Source: Sulfuracidifex tepidarius
GTDB taxonomy: Archaea; Thermoproteota; Thermoprotei_A; Sulfolobales; Sulfolobaceae
Direction of reading: 5' to 3'
Assembly: GCF_008326425.1 (NCBI RefSeq)
Contig: NZ_AP018929.1
Span: 1,192,875 to 1,256,874 of the forward strand
Length of the DNA: 64,000 nucleotides
Below the pieces are notes generated by a model. It made no database searches. It was not told the origin of the DNA and was given only the letters and a program-made list of their open reading frames with translations. Within the stretch, counting starts at the first letter, position 1, and every line of letters begins with the position of its first letter. The translations under genes and the position numbers were made by a program. Of this stretch, positions 9,728 to 17,861 are shown in pieces.

Positions 9728-10013
9728 CTTCCTCCTCAGTGTCTAGATTAGAAGAAGACACTTGCTCGTTTGATATTATATAATTCCCAACTCCTAACCT
9801 AAGGTAGTGTTTTATCACTGTGGATATTTTCCCAGCGGCGCGTATAGGTATGCATTCAGTTGACACTTTTTCATTGGTATCTGTTATTCCAACCACCTTA
9901 GCTAGTTTCTTCTCGTCATCACAGAACTCTACGTTCACTGACTTCAACCTACCCATAAATACTAGGGATTCCAGATCCCTTCCCTTCATAATTATCTCAT
10001 TATCATCTGTCAT
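9705..10013 (-). CDS. Conserved small protein of unknown function in pyr operon
   Basis: The 102 residues look like a small alpha/beta domain (MKGRDLESLVFMGRLKSVNVEF...KLAKVVGITD) followed by an acidic, Ser/Asp/Glu-rich disordered tail. I do not recognise a family. Its ATG overlaps the pyrD stop by 4 bp (ATGA), and its own end overlaps the coiled-coil gene by 23 bp. The context suggests a function tied to pyrimidine synthesis or its regulation, but nothing in the sequence shows which. Confidence 0.72.
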   Translation of the reverse strand: MTDDNEIIMKGRDLESLVFMGRLKSVNVEFCDDEKKLAKVVGITDTNEKVSTECIPIRAAGKISTVIKHYLRLGVGNYIISNEQVSSSNLDTEEEDDGSQNS

Positions 10014-10885
10014 TTTTTCACTGCTCTTCCTATTACATCAGGGAATCTTAAACCCTTTTCTGAAAGGAAATCATTAACTCCTTTTCTGATCTCTGTCAAC
10101 ACTGAGAGACCTTCGTCCAGAATTGCGGTTCCGACACCTATGATTTTAGCTCCAACCGAAGCTAATTCCAGAGCGTCTTCCCAGTCGAAAACTCCTCCAA
10201 TGCCTATTATTTCAGGTTCGTACTCTCTATAGACGTCATGAATTATCCTAACTGCTAGGGGATGTATACACTTGCCTGAGATTCCTCCGGTGGTATAAGA
10301 TAAATACGGAGAGAACGAATTCAAGTCTATTTTCATACCCTTCAAGGTATTTATCAGGGTTAAACCATCGGCTCCTCCCTCCAAAGCCTTACCCGCTAGT
10401 TGCAGCGTTTCGTCCCACGGTCCAAGCTTTATGAAGACGGGCTTGTCGTTGATAATGTCTTTTACAGCTCCCGCTACCTCCTTTGTGTACCTTGCCATGG
10501 ACTCCCCGAACCCCTTCCTGTTAGGGCTGCTGAGGTTCACCTCTATTATCGTTCCATACTGCTTTGCAATTTCCGCTACCTTGACTATTTCATCTATTGA
10601 TGAACCTCCTATACTGACTATGAGCTGACATGGCTTACCAATGTTCTCAAGTGATCTAACTCCTGGGTTACCCAACCCTATGGCGTTCATGTAACAGCTG
10701 TCGTGGAATTTCAGGACAGTGGGAGGTCTATGAGGTTCAACGCCGTTCAGGGTTAGCGTCTTCAACGTAAGAGATGCCGGTTTGATTTCATTGCATACCT
10801 TAGATATGTACTCAGGGACGTCAGGCACTATCCCGGAGGCTACGGTGAGGAAATCGTTCATTTCAACGTTGGCTATTCTTATCAA
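10010..10885 (-). CDS. pyrD: Dihydroorotate dehydrogenase, catalytic subunit
   Basis: PyrD oxidises dihydroorotate to orotate with FMN. The 291-residue class 1 barrel contains VNLSSPNRKGFGE (substrate loop), FIKLGPWDE, LINTLKGMKIDL and the FMN-phosphate segment IGIGGVFDWEDALELASVGAKIIGVGTAI. The catalytic loop residue (Cys in class 1B, Ser in class 2) appears to be Ser in the SSPN region or lies nearby; I could not settle it. The start TTG at 10885 overlaps pyrC by 23 bp; an ATG lies eight codons later. Its electron-transfer partner is the gene at 12001-12558. Confidence 0.93.
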   Translation of the reverse strand: MIRIANVEMNDFLTVASGIVPDVPEYISKVCNEIKPASLTLKTLTLNGVEPHRPPTVLKFHDSCYMNAIGLGNPGVRSLENIGKPCQLIVSIGGSSIDEIVKVAEIAKQYGTIIEVNLSSPNRKGFGESMARYTKEVAGAVKDIINDKPVFIKLGPWDETLQLAGKALEGGADGLTLINTLKGMKIDLNSFSPYLSYTTGGISGKCIHPLAVRIIHDVYREYEPEIIGIGGVFDWEDALELASVGAKIIGVGTAILDEGLSVLTEIRKGVNDFLSEKGLRFPDVIGRAVKK

Positions 10886-12020
10886 ATACGTTCACCCCCT
10901 TCACGGGAAGAACCTCGCCGTCCATGTAAGCTATCTTACCCCTCACCACTGTCATGTAGACTCTCGCATCAAGCGGATAATTATCAAGAGGGGTCTCTCC
11001 GGCTTTAGTGAACATGGTGGAATACCTCCAGTTTTCCTTCCTTATTACTGTGAAATTAGCAGGGTATCCTTTCTCTATTTCCCCGTATTTTATTCCAAGA
11101 ATTTTAGAAGGATTTCTAGAGATGAGATCTACAACTCTATCGAGGTCTAGAATTCCCTTGAACGCGAGAGAGTAAGCGAAAGGTACAGTGAAAGAGATAC
11201 CCGCTATTCCAGGGGGACATAATTCATATGGGAGTGATTTCTCCCATTTGGAATGTGGCGCGTGGTCGCTCACCATCGCGTCTATTTGAGGTATAGAGCT
11301 GAGGAGTTTGCTTCTCTCCGTTATGTCCCTTATGGGAGGATTCACCTTGGTCAGACAGTCTCTCTCTCCTGGGACTAACAAGTGGTGAGGTGTAACGTCT
11401 ACAGTGAACCCCATCGCCTTAGATATCCTCACGGTTTCAGAGTTAGTAGCATGAGTAATGTGAACCCTTTTTCCGTTGATCATGTATAGAGACGCCAGCT
11501 CCATCCAAGTGCCCCTCATGTTCCTGAAAAGATATAAAGGAACTTCAGGATGTAAGACTTTCAACTTCTCTGACTTAAGGATTAACTTAGTTTCCTCCTT
11601 TTCCAGATCCTCCGGAAAGATCTTGTATCCTGCGATAGGCATAGTCTCAACGTCCTCTCGGGGAACACCAGAGTATATTCCGTAGTTACATCTAGAATAA
11701 TATTCAAATTCGCTGAGCTTTTCTTTTATTGTGTTCCTATCATTTACGTAAGGCGACGTGTTAGGCATGTCCATTATGAGAGTCAACCCACCATAGGTGG
11801 CCTCTTTTGTGGCTGAAGTAACGTCCTCTTTGTATGAGAGCCTCATTCCCCTGACGTGCACGTGCATGTCTACAGCTCCTGGGAAGACTATTGTACCCTC
11901 TGGGATCTCCACGTCTGGGACGCAGTTAGCCCTTATCTGCTTTATTGTTGTGTCGAACTCAATGCAAGCCTCCCTTATTTCGTCCAGGTAAAGCTTCCCT
12001 TTAAGCCACAAGTTTTTCAC
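10863..12020 (-). CDS. pyrC: Dihydroorotase
   Basis: PyrC cyclises carbamoyl aspartate to dihydroorotate. The 385-residue amidohydrolase has the metal motif DMHVHVRG near residue 50, the HITHATNSETV histidine, HHLLV, and the catalytic DHAPHSKWEK segment near 250. It is a class I type enzyme. The start is GTG 12020, overlapping the pyrK-like gene by 20 bp. Fourth gene of the pyrBIKCD order read on the minus strand. Confidence 0.95.
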   Translation of the reverse strand: MKNLWLKGKLYLDEIREACIEFDTTIKQIRANCVPDVEIPEGTIVFPGAVDMHVHVRGMRLSYKEDVTSATKEATYGGLTLIMDMPNTSPYVNDRNTIKEKLSEFEYYSRCNYGIYSGVPREDVETMPIAGYKIFPEDLEKEETKLILKSEKLKVLHPEVPLYLFRNMRGTWMELASLYMINGKRVHITHATNSETVRISKAMGFTVDVTPHHLLVPGERDCLTKVNPPIRDITERSKLLSSIPQIDAMVSDHAPHSKWEKSLPYELCPPGIAGISFTVPFAYSLAFKGILDLDRVVDLISRNPSKILGIKYGEIEKGYPANFTVIRKENWRYSTMFTKAGETPLDNYPLDARVYMTVVRGKIAYMDGEVLPVKGVNVFDKNSQR

Positions 12021-12558
12021 CTTTCAGGAAAGGTCCATCAACACAAGGGAGAGATCCTCTGTAGTTACATACTCCACAGACCCCAACAGCGCAGTTCATT
12101 TTCACCCACCTGATGTATACGAAGGATTTCCTTAACACGTTAGGTGGAATCATGGTTAACTCTTCCTTTGGAAGCGAGAAAAGAATCATTGTATCGTCAT
12201 CTACGTGTTCGGGAATCTTGTGGACGAGGGAAGATTCTAGCCCCATCTTCGAAGCTACCTTTAAAGGATAGTGCAGGTCATGTTCTAACGTGCCCCTTGA
12301 GACTCCGATCACGCTGGTGTAGCCTTTAAATGAGAGCGGAGATCCTAAAGGTCCTTTCAAATACAGCCAGTTATACATTACGTTACCTTTCTCCATGAAG
12401 ATCGAAAGTTCCCCTTCATCATAATCATAAACCCCGACCGGTATTTCTTTCCCGTCTAGCAGGACTGTCATGAATTGTCCTGGCTTAGGCGAGAGTGGAA
12501 ACTTCACCTTCAATATTTCTCCATGAGTTATCCTCTCTCTCTTCGTGATCCTGTACAT
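12001..12558 (-). CDS. pyrK: Dihydroorotate dehydrogenase electron-transfer subunit (PyrK-like)
   Basis: A ferredoxin-reductase-like protein of about 185 residues with a C-terminal cysteine cluster CAVGVCGVCNYRGSLPCVDGPF that binds a 2Fe-2S cluster, as in PyrK. The N-terminal beta barrel and a short nucleotide-binding region are smaller than in bacterial PyrK (about 260). I recall that S. solfataricus has an unusual 'type 1S' PyrD with a second operon-encoded subunit, and this gene fits that role. ATG 12558 overlaps the pyrI TGA as TGATG; an in-frame TTG one codon earlier is less likely. Confidence 0.85.
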   Translation of the reverse strand: MYRITKRERITHGEILKVKFPLSPKPGQFMTVLLDGKEIPVGVYDYDEGELSIFMEKGNVMYNWLYLKGPLGSPLSFKGYTSVIGVSRGTLEHDLHYPLKVASKMGLESSLVHKIPEHVDDDTMILFSLPKEELTMIPPNVLRKSFVYIRWVKMNCAVGVCGVCNYRGSLPCVDGPFLKGEKLVA

Positions 12559-13025
12559 CAAAGCACCTGCTTCATTACTTGGATTTCATCTATTATGGTC
12601 TCACAGTAACTGCATTTTAGAAGTAAAGGTGTCTCCGACACGGTGAAGAAGTGGGTATGTGCCTCAGGGTCGTTGTTAGTTATACATGAAGGGTTAGGAC
12701 ATTTGAGAAGCCCCTCTATGACTGAGGGAATCTTCATCTTCATCTTCCTTGTAACGTCGTAGTCCTTGATGATGTTTATAGTAGCGTTAGGGGCTATCAA
12801 CGTAATCAGGTTGGATTCCTTCTCATCTACTGTCCTCCCTGAAATTTTCACTATGTCCTTTCTACCCATCTTTTTGCTCTCTACGTTCATTACAAGGGCT
12901 ACTCTATACCCCTCACTTCCGTTTATTCCTAAGACCCTGAGAACGGCTAAAGCCCTTCCAGCAGGGATATGGTCTATTACAGTCCCATTGTTAATTTTAG
13001 TTACAAGGAGTTCTTTGTCGCTCAT
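12558..13025 (-). CDS. pyrI: Aspartate carbamoyltransferase regulatory chain
   Basis: PyrI binds nucleotides and regulates PyrB in the ATCase holoenzyme. The 155 residues have the allosteric domain ([18 protein letters not shown] at about 17-34) and a C-terminal zinc domain with four Cys in CPNPSCITN and LKCSYCETI. All four zinc ligands are present, so assembly with PyrB should be possible. The ATG overlaps the pyrB stop by 4 bp. Confidence 0.96.
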   Translation of the reverse strand: MSDKELLVTKINNGTVIDHIPAGRALAVLRVLGINGSEGYRVALVMNVESKKMGRKDIVKISGRTVDEKESNLITLIAPNATINIIKDYDVTRKMKMKIPSVIEGLLKCPNPSCITNNDPEAHTHFFTVSETPLLLKCSYCETIIDEIQVMKQVL

Positions 13026-13942
13026 TCTGAACCACCCAAGAGGTACCTAATGATGGCCATTCTAACCTGAACCCCAAGTGAAGCTTGATAAAAATACTTA
13101 GCTTGAGGCGTCTTATCTACCTTCCTGTCTATCTCGTTCACTCTGGGTAGAGGATGAAGGATGATCGAGTCACTCTTCATCATTTCAACCGCCTTGAGGT
13201 CAACCTTGTAGCTCTCCTTTACCTTCTCGAACTCTACCTCGTCGGCGAACCTCTCCTTCTGTATCCTGGTCACGTAAAGTACGTCTGTATCTCCTAACAC
13301 GTCTTGTAGGGAACTGGTCTCTATTACAGGGTAATTCAGAGTGCTCTTGACTTCTTCCCTCAGTTTAAGCTGTTGAGGTGAAACCAGGAACACTTTCCCT
13401 GGTCTAAACTTAGTCATTAACCTGAGAAGACTATTCACTGCTCTTCCGTATTTTAGATCTCCAAGCACACAGAAGTTCAACCCGTCTACATGACCCTTGA
13501 TTTTGCTTACAGTGTACAAGTCTATGATTGACTGTGTGGGATGTTCGTGTTTCCCATCTCCTGCATTAATTATAGGTACATGACTTACCTCGGATGCGAA
13601 CTTTGCTGTACCGTCAAATTTGTGCCTTATCACTATCATATCAGAGTATCCTTCAAGCATCCTTATGGTGTCTGCTACTGTCTCTCCTTTCTCTGTTGAT
13701 GTTCCCTCTGAGGACGAGAAGCCTATAGTGCTGGCTCCCAATCTCTCTACTGCAGACTCGAAACTGTTCTTTGTCCTAGTGCTGGGTTCAAAGAAGGCTA
13801 GAGCGACTACCTTTCCTGAAAGTTCTTTAGATACTCTTCCTCTCTTTTCGTATTCATCTGCGACCTCGAAAATGTGCTCTACTTCCCTTCTATCTAAGTC
13901 TAACGACGAAATAATATGTTTAGGCAAGAATGCCCTTAGCAT
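13022..13942 (-). CDS. pyrB: Aspartate carbamoyltransferase catalytic chain
   Basis: PyrB condenses carbamoyl phosphate and aspartate. The 306 residues show the carbamoyl-phosphate motif [13 protein letters not shown] near 52, [10 protein letters not shown] near 130 and [10 protein letters not shown] near 262. ATG 13942 is 19-20 bases from the centre of the TATA box at 13958-13965, shorter than the usual 26, so transcription may start just inside the annotated gene and codon 6 (TTG) may be the real start. First gene of the minus-strand pyr operon; carbamoyl phosphate comes from carAB later in the window. Confidence 0.95.
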   Translation of the reverse strand: MLRAFLPKHIISSLDLDRREVEHIFEVADEYEKRGRVSKELSGKVVALAFFEPSTRTKNSFESAVERLGASTIGFSSSEGTSTEKGETVADTIRMLEGYSDMIVIRHKFDGTAKFASEVSHVPIINAGDGKHEHPTQSIIDLYTVSKIKGHVDGLNFCVLGDLKYGRAVNSLLRLMTKFRPGKVFLVSPQQLKLREEVKSTLNYPVIETSSLQDVLGDTDVLYVTRIQKERFADEVEFEKVKESYKVDLKAVEMMKSDSIILHPLPRVNEIDRKVDKTPQAKYFYQASLGVQVRMAIIRYLLGGSE

Positions 13943-13955
13943 CTACTGACGCAGG

Positions 13956-13966
13956 ATATTTAAATT
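13956..13966. promoter_or_regulatory. Shared palindromic TATA box of pyrB and pyrE
   Basis: Only 44 bp separate the pyrB and pyrE start codons. In the middle is ATTTAAAT (13958-13965), an 8-base palindrome that reads as a TATA box on both strands. Its centre is 25-26 bp from the pyrE ATG, the normal distance for leaderless transcription, and 19-20 bp from the pyrB ATG. One TBP site may serve both directions, keeping the two halves of UMP synthesis balanced or competing. Confidence 0.6.
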
Positions 13967-13986
13967 CTTTTACAGACAAAGCTCCA

Positions 13987-14571
13987 ATGGACTTCGCTAA
14001 CTTTTTGCTCGAGAAAAAGCTTCTTCTCCTAGGTAACTTTGTCCTCAATTCAGGCAAGGTAAGCCCTTACTATCTAGATATGAGGTCGCTTCCAAGTTAC
14101 GTTTACTTCAATGACATAGTGAACAAAGCTGTGGACGTTTTATCTACTATGGATTTCGACATGACTGTGGGTGTGGCAACCGGGGGAGTCCCGTTAGCGT
14201 CTTTCATAGCTTGTAGGATGGGTAAGCTAACAGGTTATGTTAGACCCGAGAAGAAAGGCCACGGGACGAACAGACTGGTGGAAGGGATAGTAGAGGGGAA
14301 ACAAGTGTTGGTTGTGGACGACGTTTCTACAACTGGAGGGTCTCTTGTCTCTGCAGTGAACAAGGTAAGGGAGAACGGAGGTAAGGTAGACAAAGCGCTA
14401 GTTATCGTGGATAGGGAGGAAGGAGCTAAGGAGAAATTAAAAGAAGCAGGTGTTTCGTTGGTCAGCTTATTCACGATTCAGGATATCTTAGAGTCTCTAC
14501 TTAGTTCATCGAAACTCAAGGAAGGAGAAAGGAAGGCAATACAGGAGTACCTTCAAGGAAATCTGAGGTGA
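13987..14571 (+). CDS. pyrE: Orotate phosphoribosyltransferase
   Basis: PyrE joins orotate and PRPP to give OMP. The 194-residue type I phosphoribosyltransferase has the PRPP loop QVLVVDDVSTTGGS near residue 102 and the mobile loop RPEKKGHGTN near 80. I place the start at ATG 13987 (DFANFLLEKKLL), which is the family N-terminus; an upstream in-frame ATG at 13930 lies inside pyrB and upstream of the TATA box. It overlaps the pyrF ribosome-binding region. Confidence 0.95.
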   Translation: MDFANFLLEKKLLLLGNFVLNSGKVSPYYLDMRSLPSYVYFNDIVNKAVDVLSTMDFDMTVGVATGGVPLASFIACRMGKLTGYVRPEKKGHGTNRLVEGIVEGKQVLVVDDVSTTGGSLVSAVNKVRENGGKVDKALVIVDREEGAKEKLKEAGVSLVSLFTIQDILESLLSSSKLKEGERKAIQEYLQGNLR

Positions 14572-14576
14572 TCGAC

Positions 14577-15239
14577 ATGGAGAAAGCCAAAATAATACTA
14601 GCTCTGGACTCACTCGTAGACAAGGGAACTCTAAGGGAAGCTTGTAGCTACGTCCACGGAATAAAGATAGGACTACCTTTGACACTCGACATTGGGGTAA
14701 GCGGAGTCAAGGATCTCGTTAAAGGGATAGATGTTGATGAAGTGATAGTGGACTTCAAGCTTGCCGACATAGGTGATATCATGGTGAAAATAGCGTCAAA
14801 ACTAGACTTTGCAGACTCCTTCATATCGCATTCCTTCGTGGGGAGAAACGGAGCTTTGGATGAACTGAAGGGTTTCTTGGACAGTAAAGGGAAGAAGCTC
14901 TACTTAGTGGGCGCTATGTCACATCCAGGCTGGGATGATTCTCTCAACTCCTACACTGTTTCAGTTATCCGGGAAGTTAACCCTTACGGTATAGTAACTC
15001 CTGCAACTAGGGGCGATGTAATTTCAAAATTCAGACATGAATTTGCTGACAAGGTGATAATATCCCCTGGATTGGGCACTCAGGGCGCTAAGTACGGGGA
15101 GGCAATATGTCACGGAGCCTCCTTTGAAATAATAGGCAGAAGCATTTTCTCCTCGTCACCGTTAAAGGCTTTAAATAAGATCGTAGAAAAACAGAGGGAA
15201 GAGGTGTTGCGTTGTAAAGGAGCAGAAAATAGGGAGTGA
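14577..15239 (+). CDS. pyrF: Orotidine 5'-phosphate decarboxylase
   Basis: PyrF makes UMP from OMP. The 220-residue barrel has the catalytic tetrad segment VDFKLADIGDIM near 60, and the C-terminal phosphate loop SPGLGTQGAKYG plus IIGRSIFSS. ATG 14577 has GAGGTG (14565-14570) six bases upstream, so I prefer it to the GTG at 14568 that overlaps the pyrE stop. Last known pyrimidine gene on this strand; the next gene follows with a puzzling junction. Confidence 0.95.
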   Translation: MEKAKIILALDSLVDKGTLREACSYVHGIKIGLPLTLDIGVSGVKDLVKGIDVDEVIVDFKLADIGDIMVKIASKLDFADSFISHSFVGRNGALDELKGFLDSKGKKLYLVGAMSHPGWDDSLNSYTVSVIREVNPYGIVTPATRGDVISKFRHEFADKVIISPGLGTQGAKYGEAICHGASFEIIGRSIFSSSPLKALNKIVEKQREEVLRCKGAENRE

Positions 15240-15360
15240 CCAATACACCAAAGAAATTTCCAGGCTGTACGACCTGGTAACTGAAGCGGAAGACATACAT
15301 GAGGAGTTCGACGTAGTCCCAACTACAGACTTCGCTTACCTTTTTGTACCTCAAGACTCC

Positions 15361-15873
15361 ATGGTGACTTCTGAAAACGTGAAAGTGGGCAACGGAAACG
15401 TGACATATTTCAGGCTATATTCAGAGATAATGGAGTACTATCTTAAATTTCTCAAGGAAGAGATGATCAGCTACGCTTCGAGGACACTCAGCAACGACGT
15501 TGAGTTCTTGAGCATAGTCCTAGAGAGTGGAGACTACGTCATATTTGAGGGTGACGAAAAGAAGGTGAACATGCCGATGCCCCGTGGGATAGCTTCAGTC
15601 CATACTCATCCTGGAATATGCTTGTTTTCCCATAAGGACATAGAAACTGCAGATTCGCTCTTCATAAAAGGATACGTCGTAATCGCAGTTATGAACAACC
15701 AGTGCGTGAGCTCCTTCGTCAGAGAAGGAGTTTATACAGAGGAGGATAGAAACGTCTTGAAGGAGCTGAGAGACAAAGTGAAGAAAGCCAGAAGCTTGAA
15801 TGATTTGACCTCTGCGTATAACGACTTAAGTTTCCCTAACTTTCTGAGGTTCTACTCGCTTCAATTGTTTTAG
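15361..15873 (+). CDS. JAB/MPN-like metalloprotein of unknown function, start uncertain
   Basis: From ATG 15361 the product has 170 residues with SVHTHPGICLFSHKDIETAD (H81, H83, S90, D93), close to the JAMM motif HxHx7SxxD of JAB/MPN peptidases but one residue shorter in the spacer. Such proteins cut isopeptide or peptide bonds with zinc, or bind nucleotides. Upstream the same frame stays open from 15187 and reads like protein (QYTKEISRLYDLVTEAED, FDVVPTTDFAYLFVPQD) but has no ATG, GTG or TTG. Possible explanations are an unusual start, a frameshift out of pyrF, or a sequence error. It overlaps the convergent phoU gene by 38 bp. In S. acidocaldarius order this would be the gene after pyrF. 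Confidence 0.72.
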   Translation: MVTSENVKVGNGNVTYFRLYSEIMEYYLKFLKEEMISYASRTLSNDVEFLSIVLESGDYVIFEGDEKKVNMPMPRGIASVHTHPGICLFSHKDIETADSLFIKGYVVIAVMNNQCVSSFVREGVYTEEDRNVLKELRDKVKKARSLNDLTSAYNDLSFPNFLRFYSLQLF

Positions 15874-16867
15874 AGATGAGGTCTATTGTTGCCTCTGCTA
15901 TATCTATAGAATACCTCATGACTCTCCTAAACGAATCTAAGATCATTATTCCTGACGAGGTAGCCTTGACGTCCCTCTCCTCAGCTAAAAGCAGATCGGC
16001 TGTCCTTATCACCTTCTCGAAAGTCCTCATGTTGCTCCCTATTACCTCATGGGACATCTCTTTCCTTTGGTTCAGGAACCCGCTTATGCTCTTTTCATAG
16101 AACTCCATGCTCATTTTACCCACTTCGAGCACGTCGCTTCTGTGTTGCAGTTTTTCTGTGTAAGGAATGTTCTCAGCTATTCTGCTGGCGTGGTCTGCAA
16201 CTCTCTCTATGGACTTCACTATTGAGTATAAGTCTACCACTTGGGTCAGGTTATACCCCTCTTCGGTCAAAATGTTCAGGGAAGAGACTGAAAGGGTCAG
16301 TTGCCTAGCAACGTAAAAGAAGAAACGATCAACTTCATCGTCCCTTCCCAGGATCTCCTTTGCTATCTCCAGATCCTGAGACTCGATTGACACTAAAGCG
16401 TCCTTCAACATGTTGTGAGATATGGCATACGCCCTGCTTATAGCCTTGGTAATGGGAAGATCCTTTTCGTTTATTAGGAACTGAACCGTCAGGCTGGACA
16501 CGTCTTCCTCTATTACCTCTGCACCAAGTAGCCTCTTCCTCACCACGTCCTTTATATATGCCCTGTCCTCTCCTTTCATTTTTTTGCACGTTATGGTAAC
16601 CTGAGAGTATCCAGCCATATAGTAAGCTATGAACTCCCTTGCTATCGCCTCAACTATCATGTTCTCGCACAGGAGAATTTTCCTCTTGTCAGTATCTTTC
16701 TTTTCCCCGTTTTTCGGTATGACAACGAGCTTGAGGTCAGAGTCTTCCATTATCTGAACTTCGTCTCCAGCCTTCAACGAGAGTGCCTTTACCCACTCCT
16801 TAGGCAATGAAACTATATACGTTGAGCCTCCTGTAAGTTGAATTTTTCTTGTGATGTAGTTTACCAT
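15836..16867 (-). CDS. PhoU-like regulator with AbrB DNA-binding domain
   Basis: The 343 residues start with a SpoVT/AbrB swapped-hairpin DNA-binding domain (ITRKIQLTGGSTYIVSLPKEWVKAL, about 5-50) followed by two PhoU helical bundles (about 95-335; for example SIVKSIERVADHASRIAENI). Archaeal proteins with this layout are thought to control phosphate uptake genes. No pst genes are nearby. It lies 24 bp after cdvB3 on the same strand, so the two may share a transcript. Confidence 0.88.
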   Translation of the reverse strand: MVNYITRKIQLTGGSTYIVSLPKEWVKALSLKAGDEVQIMEDSDLKLVVIPKNGEKKDTDKRKILLCENMIVEAIAREFIAYYMAGYSQVTITCKKMKGEDRAYIKDVVRKRLLGAEVIEEDVSSLTVQFLINEKDLPITKAISRAYAISHNMLKDALVSIESQDLEIAKEILGRDDEVDRFFFYVARQLTLSVSSLNILTEEGYNLTQVVDLYSIVKSIERVADHASRIAENIPYTEKLQHRSDVLEVGKMSMEFYEKSISGFLNQRKEMSHEVIGSNMRTFEKVIRTADLLLAEERDVKATSSGIMILDSFRRVMRYSIDIAEATIDLISKTIEASRTSES

Positions 16868-16891
16868 ATTTTCATGAATACTATATAGCTT

Positions 16892-17389
16892 TTAGCTTAA
16901 AAGCTTCTCTTCTCTGGATTCAGAGATCTTTTCAGCCTCTTCAAGAACTTTTTTGCCCTCCTCTGTCGACCTTATTTTCATTTCTTGGGGTACTTCAACG
17001 GAGGCATAAAATCCTGAGTATATGTCCTCAAGCATGACTGAAAGCTCTGGAATCCCGCCCATCTGCTTCTTAAGTTCCTTCAGGGCCTCAATCACGGCTG
17101 GAGCTTCATTAACTATATAGCCTATATAGACTATAGTCTCTATTTTTATTTCAGCCATTTCAAGAAGAATGTCAAGCGTATCGAGAAATTGTACTACTCT
17201 TTGAAGCTGGTCAACTTCCTTCATGTATTCAGCCGAAATGGAAGTAAACCTTCCGAAGTTTCTTTCAGCCATCTGGTTGTATTTGAGTATTCTATCCTTC
17301 ATTCTGTTCTTATATATCCTCACCCTGTTTCTGGCTATCTTTATGTCAGTCAAAACGTCAGCTAGGGTTACTTTCCTCTTGCCGAACAC
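16892..17389 (-). CDS. cdvB3: ESCRT-III-like cell division protein, CdvB3 type
   Basis: A 165-residue protein of basic alpha-helical hairpin type (KIARNRVRIYKNRMKDRILKYNQMAERNF at about 17-45, then long acidic helices), matching the ESCRT-III core of the CdvB paralogues. It lacks the C-terminal winged helix of CdvB itself. CdvB1-B3 take part in Sulfolobus cytokinesis and vesicle budding. Assignment as CdvB3 relies on length and on synteny (I recall Saci_1601, three genes after pyrF, as here). Start GTG 17389 lies 27 bp from TTTTAAACT (TATA), implying a leaderless mRNA. Confidence 0.78.
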   Translation of the reverse strand: MFGKRKVTLADVLTDIKIARNRVRIYKNRMKDRILKYNQMAERNFGRFTSISAEYMKEVDQLQRVVQFLDTLDILLEMAEIKIETIVYIGYIVNEAPAVIEALKELKKQMGGIPELSVMLEDIYSGFYASVEVPQEMKIRSTEEGKKVLEEAEKISESREEKLLS

Positions 17390-17410
17390 GAGAATATGAT
17401 TGAGTTGGAA

Positions 17411-17419
17411 AGTTTAAAA
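17411..17419 (-). promoter_or_regulatory. cdvB3 promoter (TATA) behind a purine tract
   Basis: On the minus strand TTTTAAACT with CCTATCCC before it forms a plausible BRE/TATA pair 27 bp from the GTG of cdvB3. Further upstream, about 17454-17506 is almost pure pyrimidine on the plus strand (purine on the transcribed side), which is unusual for this genome. I saw no copy of the AGTATTA-type cell-cycle motif in this gap. Confidence 0.45.
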
Positions 17420-17522
17420 GGGATAGGATTCTAGCGAAGAACAAGTTAAGTCGTTCTTCTTCCTTTTTCCTCTCCCCTCTTTCTTATTTCTTATTTGTTT
17501 TTCCCTAGGTCATCAATAAGTC

Positions 17523-17819
17523 TTACTTACCTTTCTCAAGATCTTCTAGTATATCCTCATGGGATAAGAAGAACTGAGTCAGCCTATAGAGAGCCCCGTA
17601 CTTCTCATCTTCTTTGCGTATTACCCCGTTTGAGGCTAGGACTTCCAAATGGTGAATTACAGTCTTATAGTCCATACCTAGAGAGGAGGCTATTCTATTA
17701 GCGTTCATTGGAGACTCCATAAGCAAACGGACTATTTTCAGTCTGGTGAGTCCTCCACGGCTGGTGAAAAACAAGAACTTAAAGAGCTTCCTTACCTCCT
17801 TCTTTTCTCTATCACTCAA
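17523..17819 (-). CDS. Winged helix-turn-helix transcriptional regulator
   Basis: The 98 residues form an ArsR-like winged helix: TRLKIVRLLMESPMNANRIASSLGMDYKTVIHHLEVLASNGVIRKE (about 25-70), with a C-terminal acidic helix. No metal-binding Cys pair is present. Start TTG 17819 is the only sensible one. It lies 42 bp after the lipoamide dehydrogenase-like gene on the same strand and may regulate that operon or the downstream cdvB3 gene; neither is shown by the sequence. Confidence 0.85.
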   Translation of the reverse strand: MSDREKKEVRKLFKFLFFTSRGGLTRLKIVRLLMESPMNANRIASSLGMDYKTVIHHLEVLASNGVIRKEDEKYGALYRLTQFFLSHEDILEDLEKGK

Positions 17820-17861
17820 ATCATAGAAAGGTTCTAGGAAATGCTTATGTGATTTTTCGTT

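Noticed and set aside
13930-13986. In-frame upstream ATG of pyrE at 13930
   Set aside because: It lies inside pyrB and before the TATA box; the family N-terminus matches ATG 13987.
17390-17522. Cell-cycle regulatory motif of the AGTATTA type upstream of cdvB3
   Set aside because: No copy is present in this gap; the matching heptamer near the cupin promoter (41916-41922) has no cell-cycle context and is probably chance.
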